Shown in pieces: positions 31,335 to 41,155 of a stretch of 64,000 nucleotides of DNA. Position 1 is the stretch's first letter, and each line of letters begins with the position of its first letter. This stretch comes from Ornatilinea apprima (GTDB lineage Bacteria > Chloroflexota > Anaerolineae > Anaerolineales > Anaerolineaceae), in the NCBI RefSeq assembly GCF_001306115.1, contig NZ_LGCL01000016.1:248001-312000 (forward strand), in the 5' to 3' direction. The notes beneath the pieces are model-generated. The model was not told the origin of the DNA, ran no database searches, and was given only the letters and a program-made list of their open reading frames with translations. The translations under genes were made by a program, and so were the position numbers.

Positions 31335-32368
31335 GCGCTGCGCTCCTTTGCTTTGCGGCGGGCGGCCGTCCGATCCATGAAGATGTCCAGGTATTCGCGG
31401 CCGGCCACGATGATCAGCACAATCGCGGCTTGCAGCACCTGAATGAATTCGCTGGGTACAGCGGTGATCAATTCCATGCCCAGCGCGCCGGTTTGCAGGG
31501 TGGCAAAGAACAGGCCGTACAACACGGTGGCGATCAGACCGTTGTTGGCCACCATGGCGATCATCACCCCGTCCCAGGCGTAATTCGCGCCAATGCCTTT
31601 CAGAAAACGGTGCGGTCCAGCCATAATCACCAGGCCGCCAGCCAGGCCGGCCAGGGCGCCGGTTACCAGCATAACGGTCAGATAATTCTTATTAATGTCG
31701 CAGCCGCCCAGGCGGGCAAACAGGGAGTTTTGCCCGGTGATGCGCCATTCGTAGCCGGCGGTGAAGCGGGTGAAGATGAACCACACACCCGCGAAGGCCA
31801 GCAGCATCACGATCACGCTGGAGTTGAATTCGCCAAACTCCGGCAGCCAGCCCGAGCGGTTGATCAGCGGTGTCATGGGCGAGAAGGCGGATTGATCGTA
31901 AAACGGGTAAGTGATGGCCCAATAGGTGAAGAAATCGGCGATCATGTTGAGCATCAGGGTGGTGATGAATTCGCTCATACCGAACCACTGGCGCAGCAGG
32001 GCGGCCACACCCGACCATAGCGCTCCGCCGAGCATGGCCAGCAAGATCAGAAAAGGGATCATCAGGACGGGCGGTAAATCCACGTACAGCCCGCCGATGG
32101 TCACCAACAGCGCGCCCATCAGGAATTGCCCCGGCTGGCCCAGGTTAACCGGCCCGGAGGCGAAGGCTAACGAGGCCGACAAACCGGTGAGGATGAGGGG
32201 CACCGAGTTTTGCAGGGTGGTGGCCAGGGAGTAGAAATCTCCCAACGAGTAGCTGAACAATGCGCCGTAGGTTTCCAGGGGATCGTAGTTCTGGAAAAGC
32301 ATAATCAGCGCGCCGAGCAGCATGGCCACGAAAATACCGGTTACACCGCTGATCACCTTTTTATTCAT
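31331..32368 (-). CDS. Nucleoside-type ABC transporter permease (first permease)
   Basis: This membrane protein of 345 residues has about nine hydrophobic segments and the family motif [20 protein letters not shown], with [10 protein letters not shown] further on. It corresponds to NupP-like permeases, which pair with a shorter NupQ-like partner. I set the start at the ATG (32368) giving [19 protein letters not shown]; it overlaps the ATPase stop by eight bases, while the longer frame adds 26 charged, non-family residues. The C-terminus is strongly basic ([13 protein letters not shown]). Confidence 0.9.
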   Translation of the reverse strand: MNKKVISGVTGIFVAMLLGALIMLFQNYDPLETYGALFSYSLGDFYSLATTLQNSVPLILTGLSASLAFASGPVNLGQPGQFLMGALLVTIGGLYVDLPPVLMIPFLILLAMLGGALWSGVAALLRQWFGMSEFITTLMLNMIADFFTYWAITYPFYDQSAFSPMTPLINRSGWLPEFGEFNSSVIVMLLAFAGVWFIFTRFTAGYEWRITGQNSLFARLGGCDINKNYLTVMLVTGALAGLAGGLVIMAGPHRFLKGIGANYAWDGVMIAMVANNGLIATVLYGLFFATLQTGALGMELITAVPSEFIQVLQAAIVLIIVAGREYLDIFMDRTAARRKAKERSA

Positions 32369-33896
32369 GGTCTTTTTCCTTGCCTTCCAGCATGAGAATG
32401 CCAACTTCTTCCAGGCTGGTCTGTTCGGCGGCCAGGTCGGCGACAATGCGACCGCGGTGCAGCACCAGAATGCGGTCTGAAAGGCGGAACAATTCTTCGA
32501 GGTCGGCTGAAATTAACAGGATGGCGCGCTGGTTGTCGCGCATGTTGAGAATTTGCTGATGCACATACTCAATTGAGCCCACGTCCAGGCCGCGGGTGGG
32601 CTGGTCGAGAAGCAAAAAGGGGCTGTTAAGCAGCAGTTCGCGCCCCAAAATCACTTTCTGCTGGTTGCCGCCCGAAAGCGAGCGGAAGGCGTTATCCATA
32701 TCGCCCATGCTGACAGAGAACTGTTTTTCAATCTCGCGGGTAAACTGACGGGTGGCTTCGCCGACCAGTAAACGGCCTTTCCAACGCGATAGGCGGGGAT
32801 TGAGGCGGTGATGGGTCATCATGCTGTTTTCGCGGATGCTGGCAGTGATGCTGGCGCCCATTTTGCCGCGGTCTTGCGAGACAAACGAAATGAGTTTGCG
32901 CCGTTCCAGAATGGGCAGGTGGGTGATCTCTTTGCCGTTGACAGAAATTTTTCCACTGGTGTGCTCGAGCAAACCCATGATGGCATTGACCAGCTCCAGC
33001 TGTCCGTTGCCTTCCACGCCGGCGACGCCCACAATCTCCCCGGCGCGCACCGCAAAGTTGATGTCTTTCAAAAATTGGTGGCCATTATGATGGGCGTGAT
33101 TGAGATTCTCTACCGAAAAAACGACTTCACCGGGCTGGCCCTGATTGGCAATGGATGAGAAGATCACCTCTCTGCCCACCATCATTTGCGCCAGCTCGCG
33201 CTTGGAGGTGCTGGCGGTATCCACGGTGGCTATTTTCTGCCCTTTGCGCAGCACGGTGGTGCGGTCGCTTAATTCAATGACTTCATCCAGATGGTGAGAG
33301 ATGAAAAGGATGGTGTGGCCGTTGTCTTTCAACCGGCGCAGTTCTGAAAAGAGTTGGGGAATCTCCTGCGGGGTAAGCACCGCGGTGGGCTCATCCAGAA
33401 TCAGCACCGAGACGTTGCGAAACAGCAGTTTCAGAATCTCCACTTTCTGGCGGGCGGCCACCGAGATGTCTTCCACCAGCGCGGTGGGATTCAAATTGAG
33501 TTGAAACTCTTGGATTTTTTGAGCAACCTGTGCCTGGGCTTTGGCCGCGTCTAAACGGCCCCAAACGTTCCGGGGCTCCACGCCCAAGACCACGTTCTCC
33601 CAGACGGTATATTCGGGGATCAGCAGGATCTCCTGGTGCACCATGCCAATCCCGCTGGCGATGGCGTCCCCCGGTTGTTTGAAATGGATGGGCTTGCCGT
33701 GGTGGAGAATTTCTCCGGCGCCGCGCTCTTCCATGCCATAGAGGATCTTCATCAGCGTGCTTTTGCCCGCGCCATTTTCACCCACAATGGCATGGATTTC
33801 TCCTTTGCGAAATTCCACCGTTACATTGTCCAGCGCCACCAGACTGGGCGGGAACACTTTGACAATGTTTTGCATTTCAATCAAGTTTTCCACCAC
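32361..33896 (-). CDS. Nucleoside-type ABC transporter ATPase, two nucleotide-binding domains
   Basis: About 511 residues with two ATPase halves. The first has Walker [11 protein letters not shown] and Walker [11 protein letters not shown]; the second has a degenerate P-loop region ([16 protein letters not shown]), the signature [16 protein letters not shown] and [13 protein letters not shown]. This arrangement, with one strong and one degenerate site, is standard for RbsA/NupO-type ATPases. I chose the GTG at 33896 because GGAAAGGG lies about 8 bases upstream and conserved sequence begins [15 protein letters not shown]; the next GTG (33893) is equally possible. Confidence 0.9.
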   Translation of the reverse strand: MVENLIEMQNIVKVFPPSLVALDNVTVEFRKGEIHAIVGENGAGKSTLMKILYGMEERGAGEILHHGKPIHFKQPGDAIASGIGMVHQEILLIPEYTVWENVVLGVEPRNVWGRLDAAKAQAQVAQKIQEFQLNLNPTALVEDISVAARQKVEILKLLFRNVSVLILDEPTAVLTPQEIPQLFSELRRLKDNGHTILFISHHLDEVIELSDRTTVLRKGQKIATVDTASTSKRELAQMMVGREVIFSSIANQGQPGEVVFSVENLNHAHHNGHQFLKDINFAVRAGEIVGVAGVEGNGQLELVNAIMGLLEHTSGKISVNGKEITHLPILERRKLISFVSQDRGKMGASITASIRENSMMTHHRLNPRLSRWKGRLLVGEATRQFTREIEKQFSVSMGDMDNAFRSLSGGNQQKVILGRELLLNSPFLLLDQPTRGLDVGSIEYVHQQILNMRDNQRAILLISADLEELFRLSDRILVLHRGRIVADLAAEQTSLEEVGILMLEGKEKDHE

Positions 33897-33927
33897 GGCA
33901 AAGTCCCTTTCCGTGCAAAATGGCTGA

Positions 33928-34947
33928 CTATTCGCCCGTGTAGCGTTCCACCACCAGCGTGCCGTCAATGATTTGCTGGCGGATCGCATTGACCTGGTCG
34001 ATGGTGCCTTGCGGCAGCACCTGCTGCTGGGCGGTAAAGTCTACGTCCACGCCGCCGGTGGCCAGACCGTATTCCAATACCTGTCCGGGCTGGTAGGTGC
34101 CGTCTTTGATGGTTTTGAAAACGTCGATAATTGCCTGGCCAACGTTCTTGATGTCGCTAGCAACCACATGGCCGGGAACAATGTCATTCTGGTTGGTATC
34201 GACGCCGATCGCGTACAGACCGCGCTCGCCGGCCGCCTGCAGCACACCAATGCCAGCCGCGGCGGCAATCTGGAAGACCACGTCTGCTTTCATGTCATAG
34301 AGCTGCAGGGCAGCCTGCTTGCCTTTGGCTGTGTCGTCCCACGAGCCGAGATACTTGGTTTCCACTTTGATGTCAGGATCGATCGATTGGGCGCCGTTGG
34401 TATAGGCGAACACAAAGGCCTGAATCACCGGGTCAACATCGCCGCCCACCGCGCCAATGATTTTGTCTGCATTGACGTTGGGGATGGAGGTGTCGAGGGT
34501 GGTCAGGGCGGCCACCACGCCGGTCAGGTAGGCACTTTCCTCTTCGATGAAATCGACTGACGTAATGGTGTTCTTTTCGTTCTGCACAACGGTATCAAGG
34601 TTGACGAAGATCTTATCGGGATATTTATCCGCATATTCTTTGAGCTGATCTTCGTAGCCGTACGAGATGACAAAGATGACATCGGCATAGTTGACAGCCG
34701 CCTGCAGGGAAGGCTCGTACTGCCCGGCGTCGAAGTTACATTCGATGGTGCGAGTTTCCACGCCGTATTCCGCGGCGATCTGGTCGATGCCCTCTTTGCC
34801 AGAGTCGTAGAAGGATTTATCTCCCAGCGCGCCGTTGATCAGGTACACGACCTTCTCGGCTTGCGGGGCTTCAGCCTTGGGGGCGCAGCCCGCCGCGCTG
34901 ACCAAAAGGATGGCCAGCATCAGGAAAACAAGCATTGACTTTCTCAT
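33928..34947 (-). CDS. BMP-family nucleoside-binding lipoprotein
   Basis: The 339-residue protein has a lipoprotein signal ([21 protein letters not shown], Cys about residue 21), then a PnrA/BMP fold with [47 protein letters not shown] and [21 protein letters not shown] proteins capture nucleosides for the ABC transporter encoded directly downstream. The start at 34947 follows AGGAGAG by 5 bases. It is the first gene of the four-gene operon; the promoter should lie in the gap before 35354. Confidence 0.93.
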   Translation of the reverse strand: MRKSMLVFLMLAILLVSAAGCAPKAEAPQAEKVVYLINGALGDKSFYDSGKEGIDQIAAEYGVETRTIECNFDAGQYEPSLQAAVNYADVIFVISYGYEDQLKEYADKYPDKIFVNLDTVVQNEKNTITSVDFIEEESAYLTGVVAALTTLDTSIPNVNADKIIGAVGGDVDPVIQAFVFAYTNGAQSIDPDIKVETKYLGSWDDTAKGKQAALQLYDMKADVVFQIAAAAGIGVLQAAGERGLYAIGVDTNQNDIVPGHVVASDIKNVGQAIIDVFKTIKDGTYQPGQVLEYGLATGGVDVDFTAQQQVLPQGTIDQVNAIRQQIIDGTLVVERYTGE

Positions 34948-35353
34948 ATTTCTCTCCTCTTCTAATTTTTTCACTCAGGGTTGGATGCAAATGATCATGT
35001 TGACAATGCCTTCACCTTTGTGTTACAGGCAGGTTTGACGCGATGAATTTGGAAAATACGCTCCAGGTATAACGCCCATCAATATAGTCTATTTTAACCA
35101 GGTTTTAATCAATAGCAAAAGTAAGTTAAGTAACTGATCTTTTCCGAATTTGGCTTTTCAGGTTGTGGACAAGGCGATTGTGCCTTTTGTTAACGAATTT
35201 GCAATTGTTTCCCAGTTCCCAGCCATACGGGGCGAGGCCGGGTCCAGATCTTTTTTTTCAAATATTCAATCAGGAAAATGCTAAAATAAAAGTGCTGTGT
35301 TTGACCCCAACCCATTTTGATGAATCAATCGGAAAAGATGATTGGAGGAAACC
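34948..35353. other. Divergent intergenic region
   Basis: About 400 bp between the nucleoside transporter operon and the sugar isomerase gene. On the plus strand TGCTAAAAT (35279-35287) is an extended -10 suitable for the isomerase. A run of eight T residues begins at 35251. I see no gene or structured RNA. Confidence 0.45.
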
Positions 35354-36268
35354 ATGAAACTGGGACTTTTCACCGCCGCGTTCGCGAAGAATTCATTGGA
35401 AGAAGTTGCCGAATGGGCGTCGGCCAACGCGTTTGAGACGCTGGAGATTGCCTGCTGGCCGGTAGGCAAGGCCAACCGCCGCTACGCAGGAGTGACCCAT
35501 ATCGATGTGAATGATCTGACACCGGCCAAGGCCAGCCAGATTTTGGGTTTGCTCGACAAACATAACCTGCAAATTTCCTCTCTGGGATATTACCCCAATC
35601 CCCTGCACCCAGACCCGGACCACCGCGAGCAGGTGATTGGGCATCTCAAGCAGGTGATTCTCGCGGCGGAAATGCTGAAGGTGGAAGTGGTTGGCACGTT
35701 CATTGGCAAGGATAAAGATAAGACGGTGGACGCCAATTTTGACGATTACGCGCGGATTTGGCCGCCGATTGTCAAATTCGCGAAAGAGCACGGCGTGAAG
35801 ATTGCCATTGAAAACTGCCCGATGCTGTTCAGCTACGACGAGTGGCCGGGCGGCAACAATCTGGCCAGCACACCGGCTATCTGGAAGCGGATGTGGGAAA
35901 TCATCCCTGATGATAATTTTGGCTTAAACCTGGACCCCTCTCACCTGATTCTGCAGATGATCGACCCGTACCGGGTGGTGCGTGAGTTCAAAGACAAAAT
36001 TTTCCATGTGCATGCCAAAGACCTGATGATCGACCGCGAAGGGCTTTACCAGCATGGGGCGTTGTCACAGGGGATGGGCTGGCAGATTCCGCGCCTGCCG
36101 GGCCTGGGCGATATGGACTGGCCGAAGTTCATCGCCGCGCTGTACCAGAACGGCTACGATTCGTTCATCAGCATTGAACATGAAGACCGCGCTTTTGAAA
36201 AGACGGAAGAGCTGGTGAATCGCGGATTCTTAATTGCCCGGGATGTGCTGCGGCCTTTGATTCATTGA
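35354..36268 (+). CDS. Sugar phosphate isomerase/epimerase, TIM-barrel family
   Basis: This 304-residue xylose-isomerase-like TIM-barrel protein begins MKLGLFTAAFAKNSLEEVAEW. Likely metal and substrate residues are in IAIENCPMLFSYDEW (Glu), NLDPSHLILQMIDPY (Asp, His), KIFHVHAKDLMID (His, Asp) and SFISIEHEDRAFE (Glu). The ATG follows GGAGG closely; an upstream in-frame TTG is less likely. The family isomerises or epimerises sugars and inositol derivatives, and the precise substrate cannot be told. It is the first of two plus-strand genes between minus-strand operons. Confidence 0.88.
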   Translation: MKLGLFTAAFAKNSLEEVAEWASANAFETLEIACWPVGKANRRYAGVTHIDVNDLTPAKASQILGLLDKHNLQISSLGYYPNPLHPDPDHREQVIGHLKQVILAAEMLKVEVVGTFIGKDKDKTVDANFDDYARIWPPIVKFAKEHGVKIAIENCPMLFSYDEWPGGNNLASTPAIWKRMWEIIPDDNFGLNLDPSHLILQMIDPYRVVREFKDKIFHVHAKDLMIDREGLYQHGALSQGMGWQIPRLPGLGDMDWPKFIAALYQNGYDSFISIEHEDRAFEKTEELVNRGFLIARDVLRPLIH

Positions 36269-36304
36269 TGCTAAATCACACACGTCGGGGCTGGACGGGA
36301 AGAA

Positions 36305-37138
36305 ATGACCCCCCGGCGCTGCAAGGAGTTTGGATTGTCGATTAAGCTTTCTTCAGATCGATCACAGGCGATCAGCCTGGTGCTAATGTGTGGTGGGGTG
36401 CTGCTGTTGATCCTCAACATCATTCTGGGAGACAAGGTGAATATCTCCTTGCCGTTTGTGTTTATTCTACTGGGGGCGGCAGTTTTTGTTCTGACCTTTG
36501 CCCTCTCGAAACGCTGGCGCTGGGCGTTCGGGTTGTTCATTCCCGGTTCCATCCTGGTGGCGCTGGGGGTGATCTTTTTGCTGAATGTGATCACCAATGA
36601 CTGGAATTCGTGGGCGTACGCCTGGCTGCTGCTGTTGGCCGGCGGCGGCTGGGGGCTGGCGCTGGCGGGTTGGTATGGAGAATGGCGCCGGGATATTCTC
36701 TTCATCGGGGCGATGCTGGTGGTATTCGGATTTGTGTTTTACGCCGTCTTTGGCGCGATTGCCGGCGGGGCGGTGATCCGCATATCCGCACCTATTCTGC
36801 TGGTGCTGGGCGGGCTGGCGCTGCGCTGGCTGCCGTTGGAGGATATCCTGCCGGAAACCGTATCGGATTGGCTGCGCCTCTCAAAGAAGGAGGAGGGCGG
36901 CAGCGTGATGGCGGGCGGGGTGAAGACCACTGCCAACCTGGTAGAGCCGCTCAGCACGCGCGAATTGGAAGTGCTGGCGCTGATCAACCGCGGCCTGTCC
37001 AACCCGGAGATCGCCGCCGAGCTGGTGGTTGCTCCCAGCACGATCAAGACGCATATCAACAACCTGTACGGTAAACTGGGCGTCCAGAACCGCGTGCAGG
37101 CCATTCAGCGCGCTCGCGAACTGGGCCTATTGGAATAA
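36305..37138 (+). CDS. Membrane-anchored LuxR-type transcriptional regulator
   Basis: This 277-residue protein has six hydrophobic segments in the first about 170 residues (for example [18 protein letters not shown] and [18 protein letters not shown]), a cytoplasmic linker and a C-terminal LuxR helix-turn-helix ([25 protein letters not shown], with [20 protein letters not shown]). It has no receiver domain, so it may respond directly to membrane state or to a ligand, or simply tether the DNA-binding domain. It follows the isomerase gene by 36 bases and may share its transcript. Confidence 0.85.
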   Translation: MTPRRCKEFGLSIKLSSDRSQAISLVLMCGGVLLLILNIILGDKVNISLPFVFILLGAAVFVLTFALSKRWRWAFGLFIPGSILVALGVIFLLNVITNDWNSWAYAWLLLLAGGGWGLALAGWYGEWRRDILFIGAMLVVFGFVFYAVFGAIAGGAVIRISAPILLVLGGLALRWLPLEDILPETVSDWLRLSKKEEGGSVMAGGVKTTANLVEPLSTRELEVLALINRGLSNPEIAAELVVAPSTIKTHINNLYGKLGVQNRVQAIQRARELGLLE

Positions 37139-37147
37139 GGTTTAACC

Positions 37148-37195
37148 ACACAGCCGGGTTCAATCGAACTTGAATCCGGCTGTGTTTATTTTGAT
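37148..37195 (+). terminator. Long hairpin terminator between convergent genes
   Basis: ACACAGCCGGGTTCAA (37148-37163) pairs with TTGAATCCGGCTGTGT (37170-37185), a 16-bp stem with one G-T pair around a 6-base loop, followed by TTATTTT on the plus strand. It probably ends the LuxR transcript and may also stop the leftward flavodoxin message. Confidence 0.85.
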
Positions 37196-37672
37196 TCAGG
37201 ACTGAACCACTTGCTGTGCCCAGGCGGCTGCCCGTTCCAGCTCGCCATCCGCTAATGGGCCTTCGGTGCCTTTCACAAAGAAACCTTCCGGGGGGTGAAT
37301 TACCCGGCCGCCTTTTTGGGCCAGCCGTTTGGAAATGGGATCGGCGGCATAGCCAAAGAATTTCACCATGATATTCAAAAAACGAGAATTGACCTCCTGC
37401 AAATCGGCGCGGGTATCAAAAGCAGCCACCTTAACACCGTCCAGCGCGTGACGGGGAATGGTCTTGAGAAACTGTTTGGCGGCGGGGGTGGGGCTGAAAG
37501 CGCGAGTAGGGGAACCGACAAAGAGGTAATCCAGGCCTTGCATCTCCTGCGCGGCGGCGTCCGCGACTTTGATCACCCGCACATCCCCTAATGGAGAAAG
37601 CGCTTCGCCGATGGCCCGGGCAATTTTTTCGGTATTGCCAAACACCGAATCATAGATAACCAATACTTTCAT
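37196..37672 (-). CDS. Flavodoxin family protein
   Basis: The 158-residue protein begins MKVLVIYDSVFGNTEKIARAIGEAL; the SVFGNTE loop is the FMN phosphate-binding motif (T/SxTGNT-like). FVGSPTRAFSPTPAAKQFL is the second flavin loop. AAGGAG lies 7 bases before this ATG, and the longer upstream frame is not conserved. It could carry electrons between Fe-S or radical enzymes, which are plentiful nearby, or act as a flavodoxin-like oxidoreductase. Confidence 0.9.
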   Translation of the reverse strand: MKVLVIYDSVFGNTEKIARAIGEALSPLGDVRVIKVADAAAQEMQGLDYLFVGSPTRAFSPTPAAKQFLKTIPRHALDGVKVAAFDTRADLQEVNSRFLNIMVKFFGYAADPISKRLAQKGGRVIHPPEGFFVKGTEGPLADGELERAAAWAQQVVQS

Positions 37673-37710
37673 TTTTAACTCCTTGTGTGAAATCTCATTT
37701 TCCAAACCGC

Positions 37711-38940
37711 TCAAGCTGTTACAGGTTGGTCCATTTCTTGTTCAGATTTTGGGCTAGATGGAATACGCAAGAATGCCCACAGGACGAGAGCGCATACAGC
37801 GAGAATAATGCCGTTGACATAAAAGGGGATTGCTTCTCCATAAGTTTGATACAACCAGGTTCCGCCTAAGGGGCCAATCGTTGCGCCAAGATCGGCGCAC
37901 ATCAGGTAAAAACCATAGGCGCGCCCACGCTGCTGCCTGCCGGTCAGGTCGGCTACCAGCGCCTGCTCGGCTGGGTCGCCGGCGGCATAACACATGGCTT
38001 GAAACGCCCAGATGACCGATAAGGCAATAACACTCCCCAAATATGGCACGATGAAAGACGAAAGCGCGGCTGCTGCCAACCCAGCCAGCATCATCGGTTT
38101 ACGCCCAATGCGGTCAGCCCATTTTCCAAATTGGGCGGGTAAAAAGGCCCACACCAGGCCCATCGGCAAGAAGGCCCAGGATAAGGTGTCGATTCCCACC
38201 CCGAGTCTCTCCTGCAAAAAAATAATCAGCACCGGAGAAATCATTGAAACGGACATTCCAGTGACGAAGGTGACCATCAGCAGCAGCACCCAGGGGCGCG
38301 ACCATTGAATTGGGGTGTCTTTTGGTTGTGTTTCGTGGAGCGGCTTGGTCTCTGGTAATGTGCGCAGCGCCAGAAATAAAGCCGGAAGGCTGGTTAAGCA
38401 AAAGAACAGGAAAAGCAACGCCCAACTGCTCATCGTTGAATGATCAGGCAGCAGATTCGAGGCTGTGCCTAAAAGGAAAAAGCCGAGAAAAGTTCCCAGA
38501 ATGGACCCCTGGCTGCTGGATTGGGTGATTTTTCCAAACGATCTGGCGCGCTGATCTTCACCTGCCACATCGGAGATAATGGCGCTGGCTGAAAGCCACA
38601 TCAGCGATGACGCTATTCCCTGAATGATACGAGCCAGAACCAGTCCCCATACCTGACTGATTAGAGCGAAACTGAGCATGGTGAGCGCGTACCCGCCCAA
38701 TCCAGCCAGAAAAAAGGTGCGCCGGCCGGCGCGATCCAACCCCAACCCAACCAGCGGGCGCAGAATCACGGTGACAAATGAAAAAGCCGAATAGAAAAGG
38801 CCAATTTCCACCACGCTGGCACCAATCTCTTTGCCGTACACAGGCAGGATCAGGCTGAGAAGAAAAAATGGAAGCGAGATAATGAAGATTGAACGCTGTA
38901 GAATGGATAGGATCGAAGTGGGTGAGTTCTTGCCCGGCAT
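37711..38940 (-). CDS. MFS transporter
   Basis: About 409 residues with twelve hydrophobic segments in two sixes. The MFS loop motif appears after helix 2 as RPLVGLGLDRAGRRTFFLAG and again in the second half as FGKWADRIGRKPMMLAGL. The start at 38940 (MPGKNSPTSIL) has GAGG just upstream; an ATG 15 bases earlier is possible. Drug or metabolite efflux is typical of the subfamily but the substrate is unknown. The flavodoxin gene follows after a 38-base gap, so the two may be cotranscribed. Confidence 0.88.
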   Translation of the reverse strand: MPGKNSPTSILSILQRSIFIISLPFFLLSLILPVYGKEIGASVVEIGLFYSAFSFVTVILRPLVGLGLDRAGRRTFFLAGLGGYALTMLSFALISQVWGLVLARIIQGIASSLMWLSASAIISDVAGEDQRARSFGKITQSSSQGSILGTFLGFFLLGTASNLLPDHSTMSSWALLFLFFCLTSLPALFLALRTLPETKPLHETQPKDTPIQWSRPWVLLLMVTFVTGMSVSMISPVLIIFLQERLGVGIDTLSWAFLPMGLVWAFLPAQFGKWADRIGRKPMMLAGLAAAALSSFIVPYLGSVIALSVIWAFQAMCYAAGDPAEQALVADLTGRQQRGRAYGFYLMCADLGATIGPLGGTWLYQTYGEAIPFYVNGIILAVCALVLWAFLRIPSSPKSEQEMDQPVTA

Positions 38941-39097
38941 GCAAACCTCATTCAAGTGTCTGCCATAAGCTGATCATAAAAACGGATAGTTACATTATAA
39001 ATATACGTCGAGTTGCTGATTAAGTTGTTTCTTCATCTTCTTGAGATGGATGACAGGAAAACCGCCAAGAAGGACGGTGCCGGATTGATATTTGGAT

Positions 39098-39133
39098 TAT
39101 AATGAAAATAATTTCATATATGAAAAACTTTCA
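39098..39133 (+). promoter_or_regulatory. Promoter and tandem inverted repeats before the DUF4432 gene
   Basis: TATAAT (39098-39103) is directly followed by the palindrome ATGAAA-ATAA-TTTCAT (39102-39117) and by TGAAA-AAC-TTTCA (39121-39133). Two similar palindromes 18 bases apart over the start region look like a repressor operator. Confidence 0.45.
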
Positions 39134-39152
39134 ATAATTGGGAGAGCGGCCA

Positions 39153-40241
39153 ATGAACGCAACAATCTCGTTGAGAAAAGAGTGGTTTTCTGAAAAAGAG
39201 CAGCGACTGGTAACCGCCGGTGAATTGGCGGCCAGCCTGTTCTGCTTTGAAAGCGGCGTGCAGGCGGTGCGACTGAGCAACGTGCTGGGAGAGCTGGTTC
39301 TGCTTCCTTACCAGGGGCAGCAAATCTGGTCTGCCATGTTCCACGGGCGCGAGCTGGCGATGAAATCCATGTTCGACCAGCCGTACCCCACGCGCGATTT
39401 TCTGTCGAATTTTGGAGGCTTTTTGGTGCACTGCGGCGTGCTGGCTATGGGGTCGCCATCAGCGGAGGATTCACACCCCCTGCACGGCGAGCTGCCCAAT
39501 GCTCCCTACCAGAAAGCGCAGCTCCTGTTGGGTGAGGATGAAAAGGGAACATACATCGCGCTGACCGGCGAGAACCGCCACACCGTCGCCTTCAACGCCA
39601 GTTACACCGCGCGGCCGTGTGTGAAGCTCTACGCGAACAGCGCGATTTTCGATGTTTCGATGACCGTTACGAATTTGAAAAACAGTGACATGCCGTTGAT
39701 GTACCTGGCGCATGTCAACTTCCGGCCGGAAGTCAATGCCCGTCTGGCGCAGAGCGTGCTGCCCAATCCGCAGGCGATGCGCGTGCGCGCCGACGTGCCG
39801 GCGTTTATGCAGACGCCCGCAGGCTACCGCGAGTTTCTGGCGGAGTTGAAGCTGCACCCGGAGAAGCACCTGGCGCTGACGCCCGATCTCAAGTTTGACC
39901 CGGAGGTGGTTTTCTACTTCGACTACCTGGCCGATGAGCAGGGCTGGGCGCGCACTCTTCAAATCCACGCGGACGGCAGCGCGGATGTGGTGCGGCATAA
40001 GCCCGCTCAGCTGAACCGCGGCGTGCGCTGGATCTGCCGCACGGTGGACCAGGAAGCGTTAGGATTCGAGCCAGCCACAGCCGAGGTGGAAGGCTTTCGC
40101 GCGGAAGAGAAAAAGGGCAATGTGCGCGTGCTGGGCGGCGGCGAGAGCTTTTTCTGTGAATTGCAGGTGGGGCTGCTGACGTTCTCGGAAGCCGCTGAAG
40201 AAGAGCGGGCGATTGCCCGCGCAATTTCAGCGGTTGGGTAA
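39153..40241 (+). CDS. DUF4432 family protein, aldose-epimerase-like fold
   Basis: The protein is 362 residues from the ATG at 39153, which has GGGAGAG upstream. It shows DUF4432/galactose-mutarotase-like features: VLLPYQGQQIWSAMFHGREL, GGFLVHCGVLAMGSPSAED with HPLHGELPNAPYQ (possible sugar-binding His residues) and MPLMYLAHVNFRPE. Members are thought to bind or epimerise aldoses, and their role is often tied to sugar catabolism. It is a single gene flanked by convergent terminators and divergent from the MFS gene, under a likely operator of its own. Confidence 0.85.
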   Translation: MNATISLRKEWFSEKEQRLVTAGELAASLFCFESGVQAVRLSNVLGELVLLPYQGQQIWSAMFHGRELAMKSMFDQPYPTRDFLSNFGGFLVHCGVLAMGSPSAEDSHPLHGELPNAPYQKAQLLLGEDEKGTYIALTGENRHTVAFNASYTARPCVKLYANSAIFDVSMTVTNLKNSDMPLMYLAHVNFRPEVNARLAQSVLPNPQAMRVRADVPAFMQTPAGYREFLAELKLHPEKHLALTPDLKFDPEVVFYFDYLADEQGWARTLQIHADGSADVVRHKPAQLNRGVRWICRTVDQEALGFEPATAEVEGFRAEEKKGNVRVLGGGESFFCELQVGLLTFSEAAEEERAIARAISAVG

Positions 40242-40257
40242 GCGGATTACGCTGGAA

Positions 40258-40307
40258 AAAAAACAAACAAGAGGCTGTGCGCCTCGATGGGGTGGCAGCC
40301 TCTTGTT
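40258..40307 (-). terminator. Intrinsic terminator after the DUF5320 gene
   Basis: On the minus strand AACAAGAGGCTG (40307-40296) pairs with CAGCCTCTTGTT (40277-40266), a perfect 12-bp stem, then TTTGTTTTTTTT follows. It ends the leftward PadR-DUF5320 transcript. Confidence 0.9.
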
Positions 40308-40310
40308 CTC

Positions 40311-40550
40311 TTACCGGTCATTCTCTTCGTGCAGGCGTTCTTTGATGCTTTGCAGTTGGGATTCCAGCCAGGCCTTTTGTGATTCCAGCCAGGTTTTTTC
40401 ATCTCCAGGGGTTGCTGGCAGGGAGCGAACGCCAAAACCGCGCATGAAGCCTCGTCCCCGGCCCCATCCCGTATAACCGCCGCGGCATGGTCCCATACCT
40501 CTTCCAACTGGGCCGCTTCCAAACGGCCCTGTTCCATCTCTAGCAGGCAT
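40311..40550 (-). CDS. DUF5320 family small protein
   Basis: This 79-residue protein has a Gly- and Met-rich N-terminus (MPARDGTGPFGSGPVGRGMG, followed by PCRGGYTGWGRGRGF) and a predicted helical, coiled-coil-like C-terminus (WLESQKAWLESQLQSIKERL, which contains a short internal repeat WLESQ). Such proteins are often encoded beside NifX/Mrp and ORP-type clusters, as here. Function is unknown; the Gly-rich segment with Cys may bind a metal. It follows the PadR gene by 14 bases. Confidence 0.85.
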   Translation of the reverse strand: MPARDGTGPFGSGPVGRGMGPCRGGYTGWGRGRGFMRGFGVRSLPATPGDEKTWLESQKAWLESQLQSIKERLHEENDR

Positions 40551-40564
40551 ACGATTACTCCTTT

Positions 40565-40948
40565 CTATACATTATCCGTTCTGCTGATCAGCTCTGAGAG
40601 CAGTTCGCGGATGCTTTTCATTTCTTCGCGCCAATGTTTTAGAACCTCTTCACCTCGCTCCGTCAGGCGATAAACCCGCCGGGGAGGTCCCTGCGTTTCA
40701 TCTCCATCCCAGGTGGACTGAATCCATTCCAGTTCTTCCATGTCTCGCAAGGTGCGGTAGACCACGCTGGGGTGGATGGTGCCCATGCCCATCTTCTCGA
40801 GGTCAGCAAGGAGGGGATACCCGTGGCGCGCCTGGTCATTAAGCAGAACCAGCAAGGCGGGTTCGAGCAGTGAAACGGCCAGCGGCGAGTGCCGCCCGCG
40901 GCCCCGACCCTCCGATTCCATTGCCCATCCCCGGCGATGTCTTGGCAT
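40565..40948 (-). CDS. PadR family transcriptional regulator
   Basis: This 127-residue winged helix protein contains SLLEPALLVLLNDQARHGYPLLADL and the wing region IHPSVVYRTLRDMEELEWIQ with GPPRRVYRLTERGEEVLKHW, the PadR signature. AAAGGAA precedes the ATG. It is transcribed away from the ORP-like cluster and shares a palindrome-containing intergenic region with it, so it probably represses one or both directions. The ligand is unknown. Confidence 0.92.
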   Translation of the reverse strand: MPRHRRGWAMESEGRGRGRHSPLAVSLLEPALLVLLNDQARHGYPLLADLEKMGMGTIHPSVVYRTLRDMEELEWIQSTWDGDETQGPPRRVYRLTERGEEVLKHWREEMKSIRELLSELISRTDNV

Positions 40949-40997
40949 ACCCGCGTTCCTTTCTTGCGCTTCTACCGTATCATCAGTATATCACTCT

Positions 40998-41029
40998 ATT
41001 CTATTAAAGTCAATAGAATTTTATAGAAT
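40998..41029. promoter_or_regulatory. Palindromic operator candidate between padR and the ORP-like cluster
   Basis: ATTCTATT (40998-41005) and AATAGAAT (41012-41019) form a perfect 8-bp inverted repeat with a 6-base spacer; a further half-site TATAGAAT lies at 41022-41029. This sits before padR and upstream of the cluster promoter, as expected for a PadR operator. Confidence 0.5.
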
Positions 41030-41065
41030 AAAAAGTATTATTTATGAATGAATTATGAAGAAACC

Positions 41066-41093
41066 TTGAAAAATATGATTATCGTACTATAAT
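41066..41093 (+). promoter_or_regulatory. Promoter of the ORP-like cluster
   Basis: TTGAAA (41066-41071) and a consensus TATAAT (41088-41093) are separated by 16 bases, about 60 bases before the first gene. No sigma54 element was seen, in contrast to the Desulfovibrio ORP operons. Confidence 0.65.
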
Positions 41094-41155
41094 AATGGTA
41101 ATTAATTGGAAGCCTTGCCTGCCCTTGAGATGGGTTGGAAGATTCCTTTTGAGGA

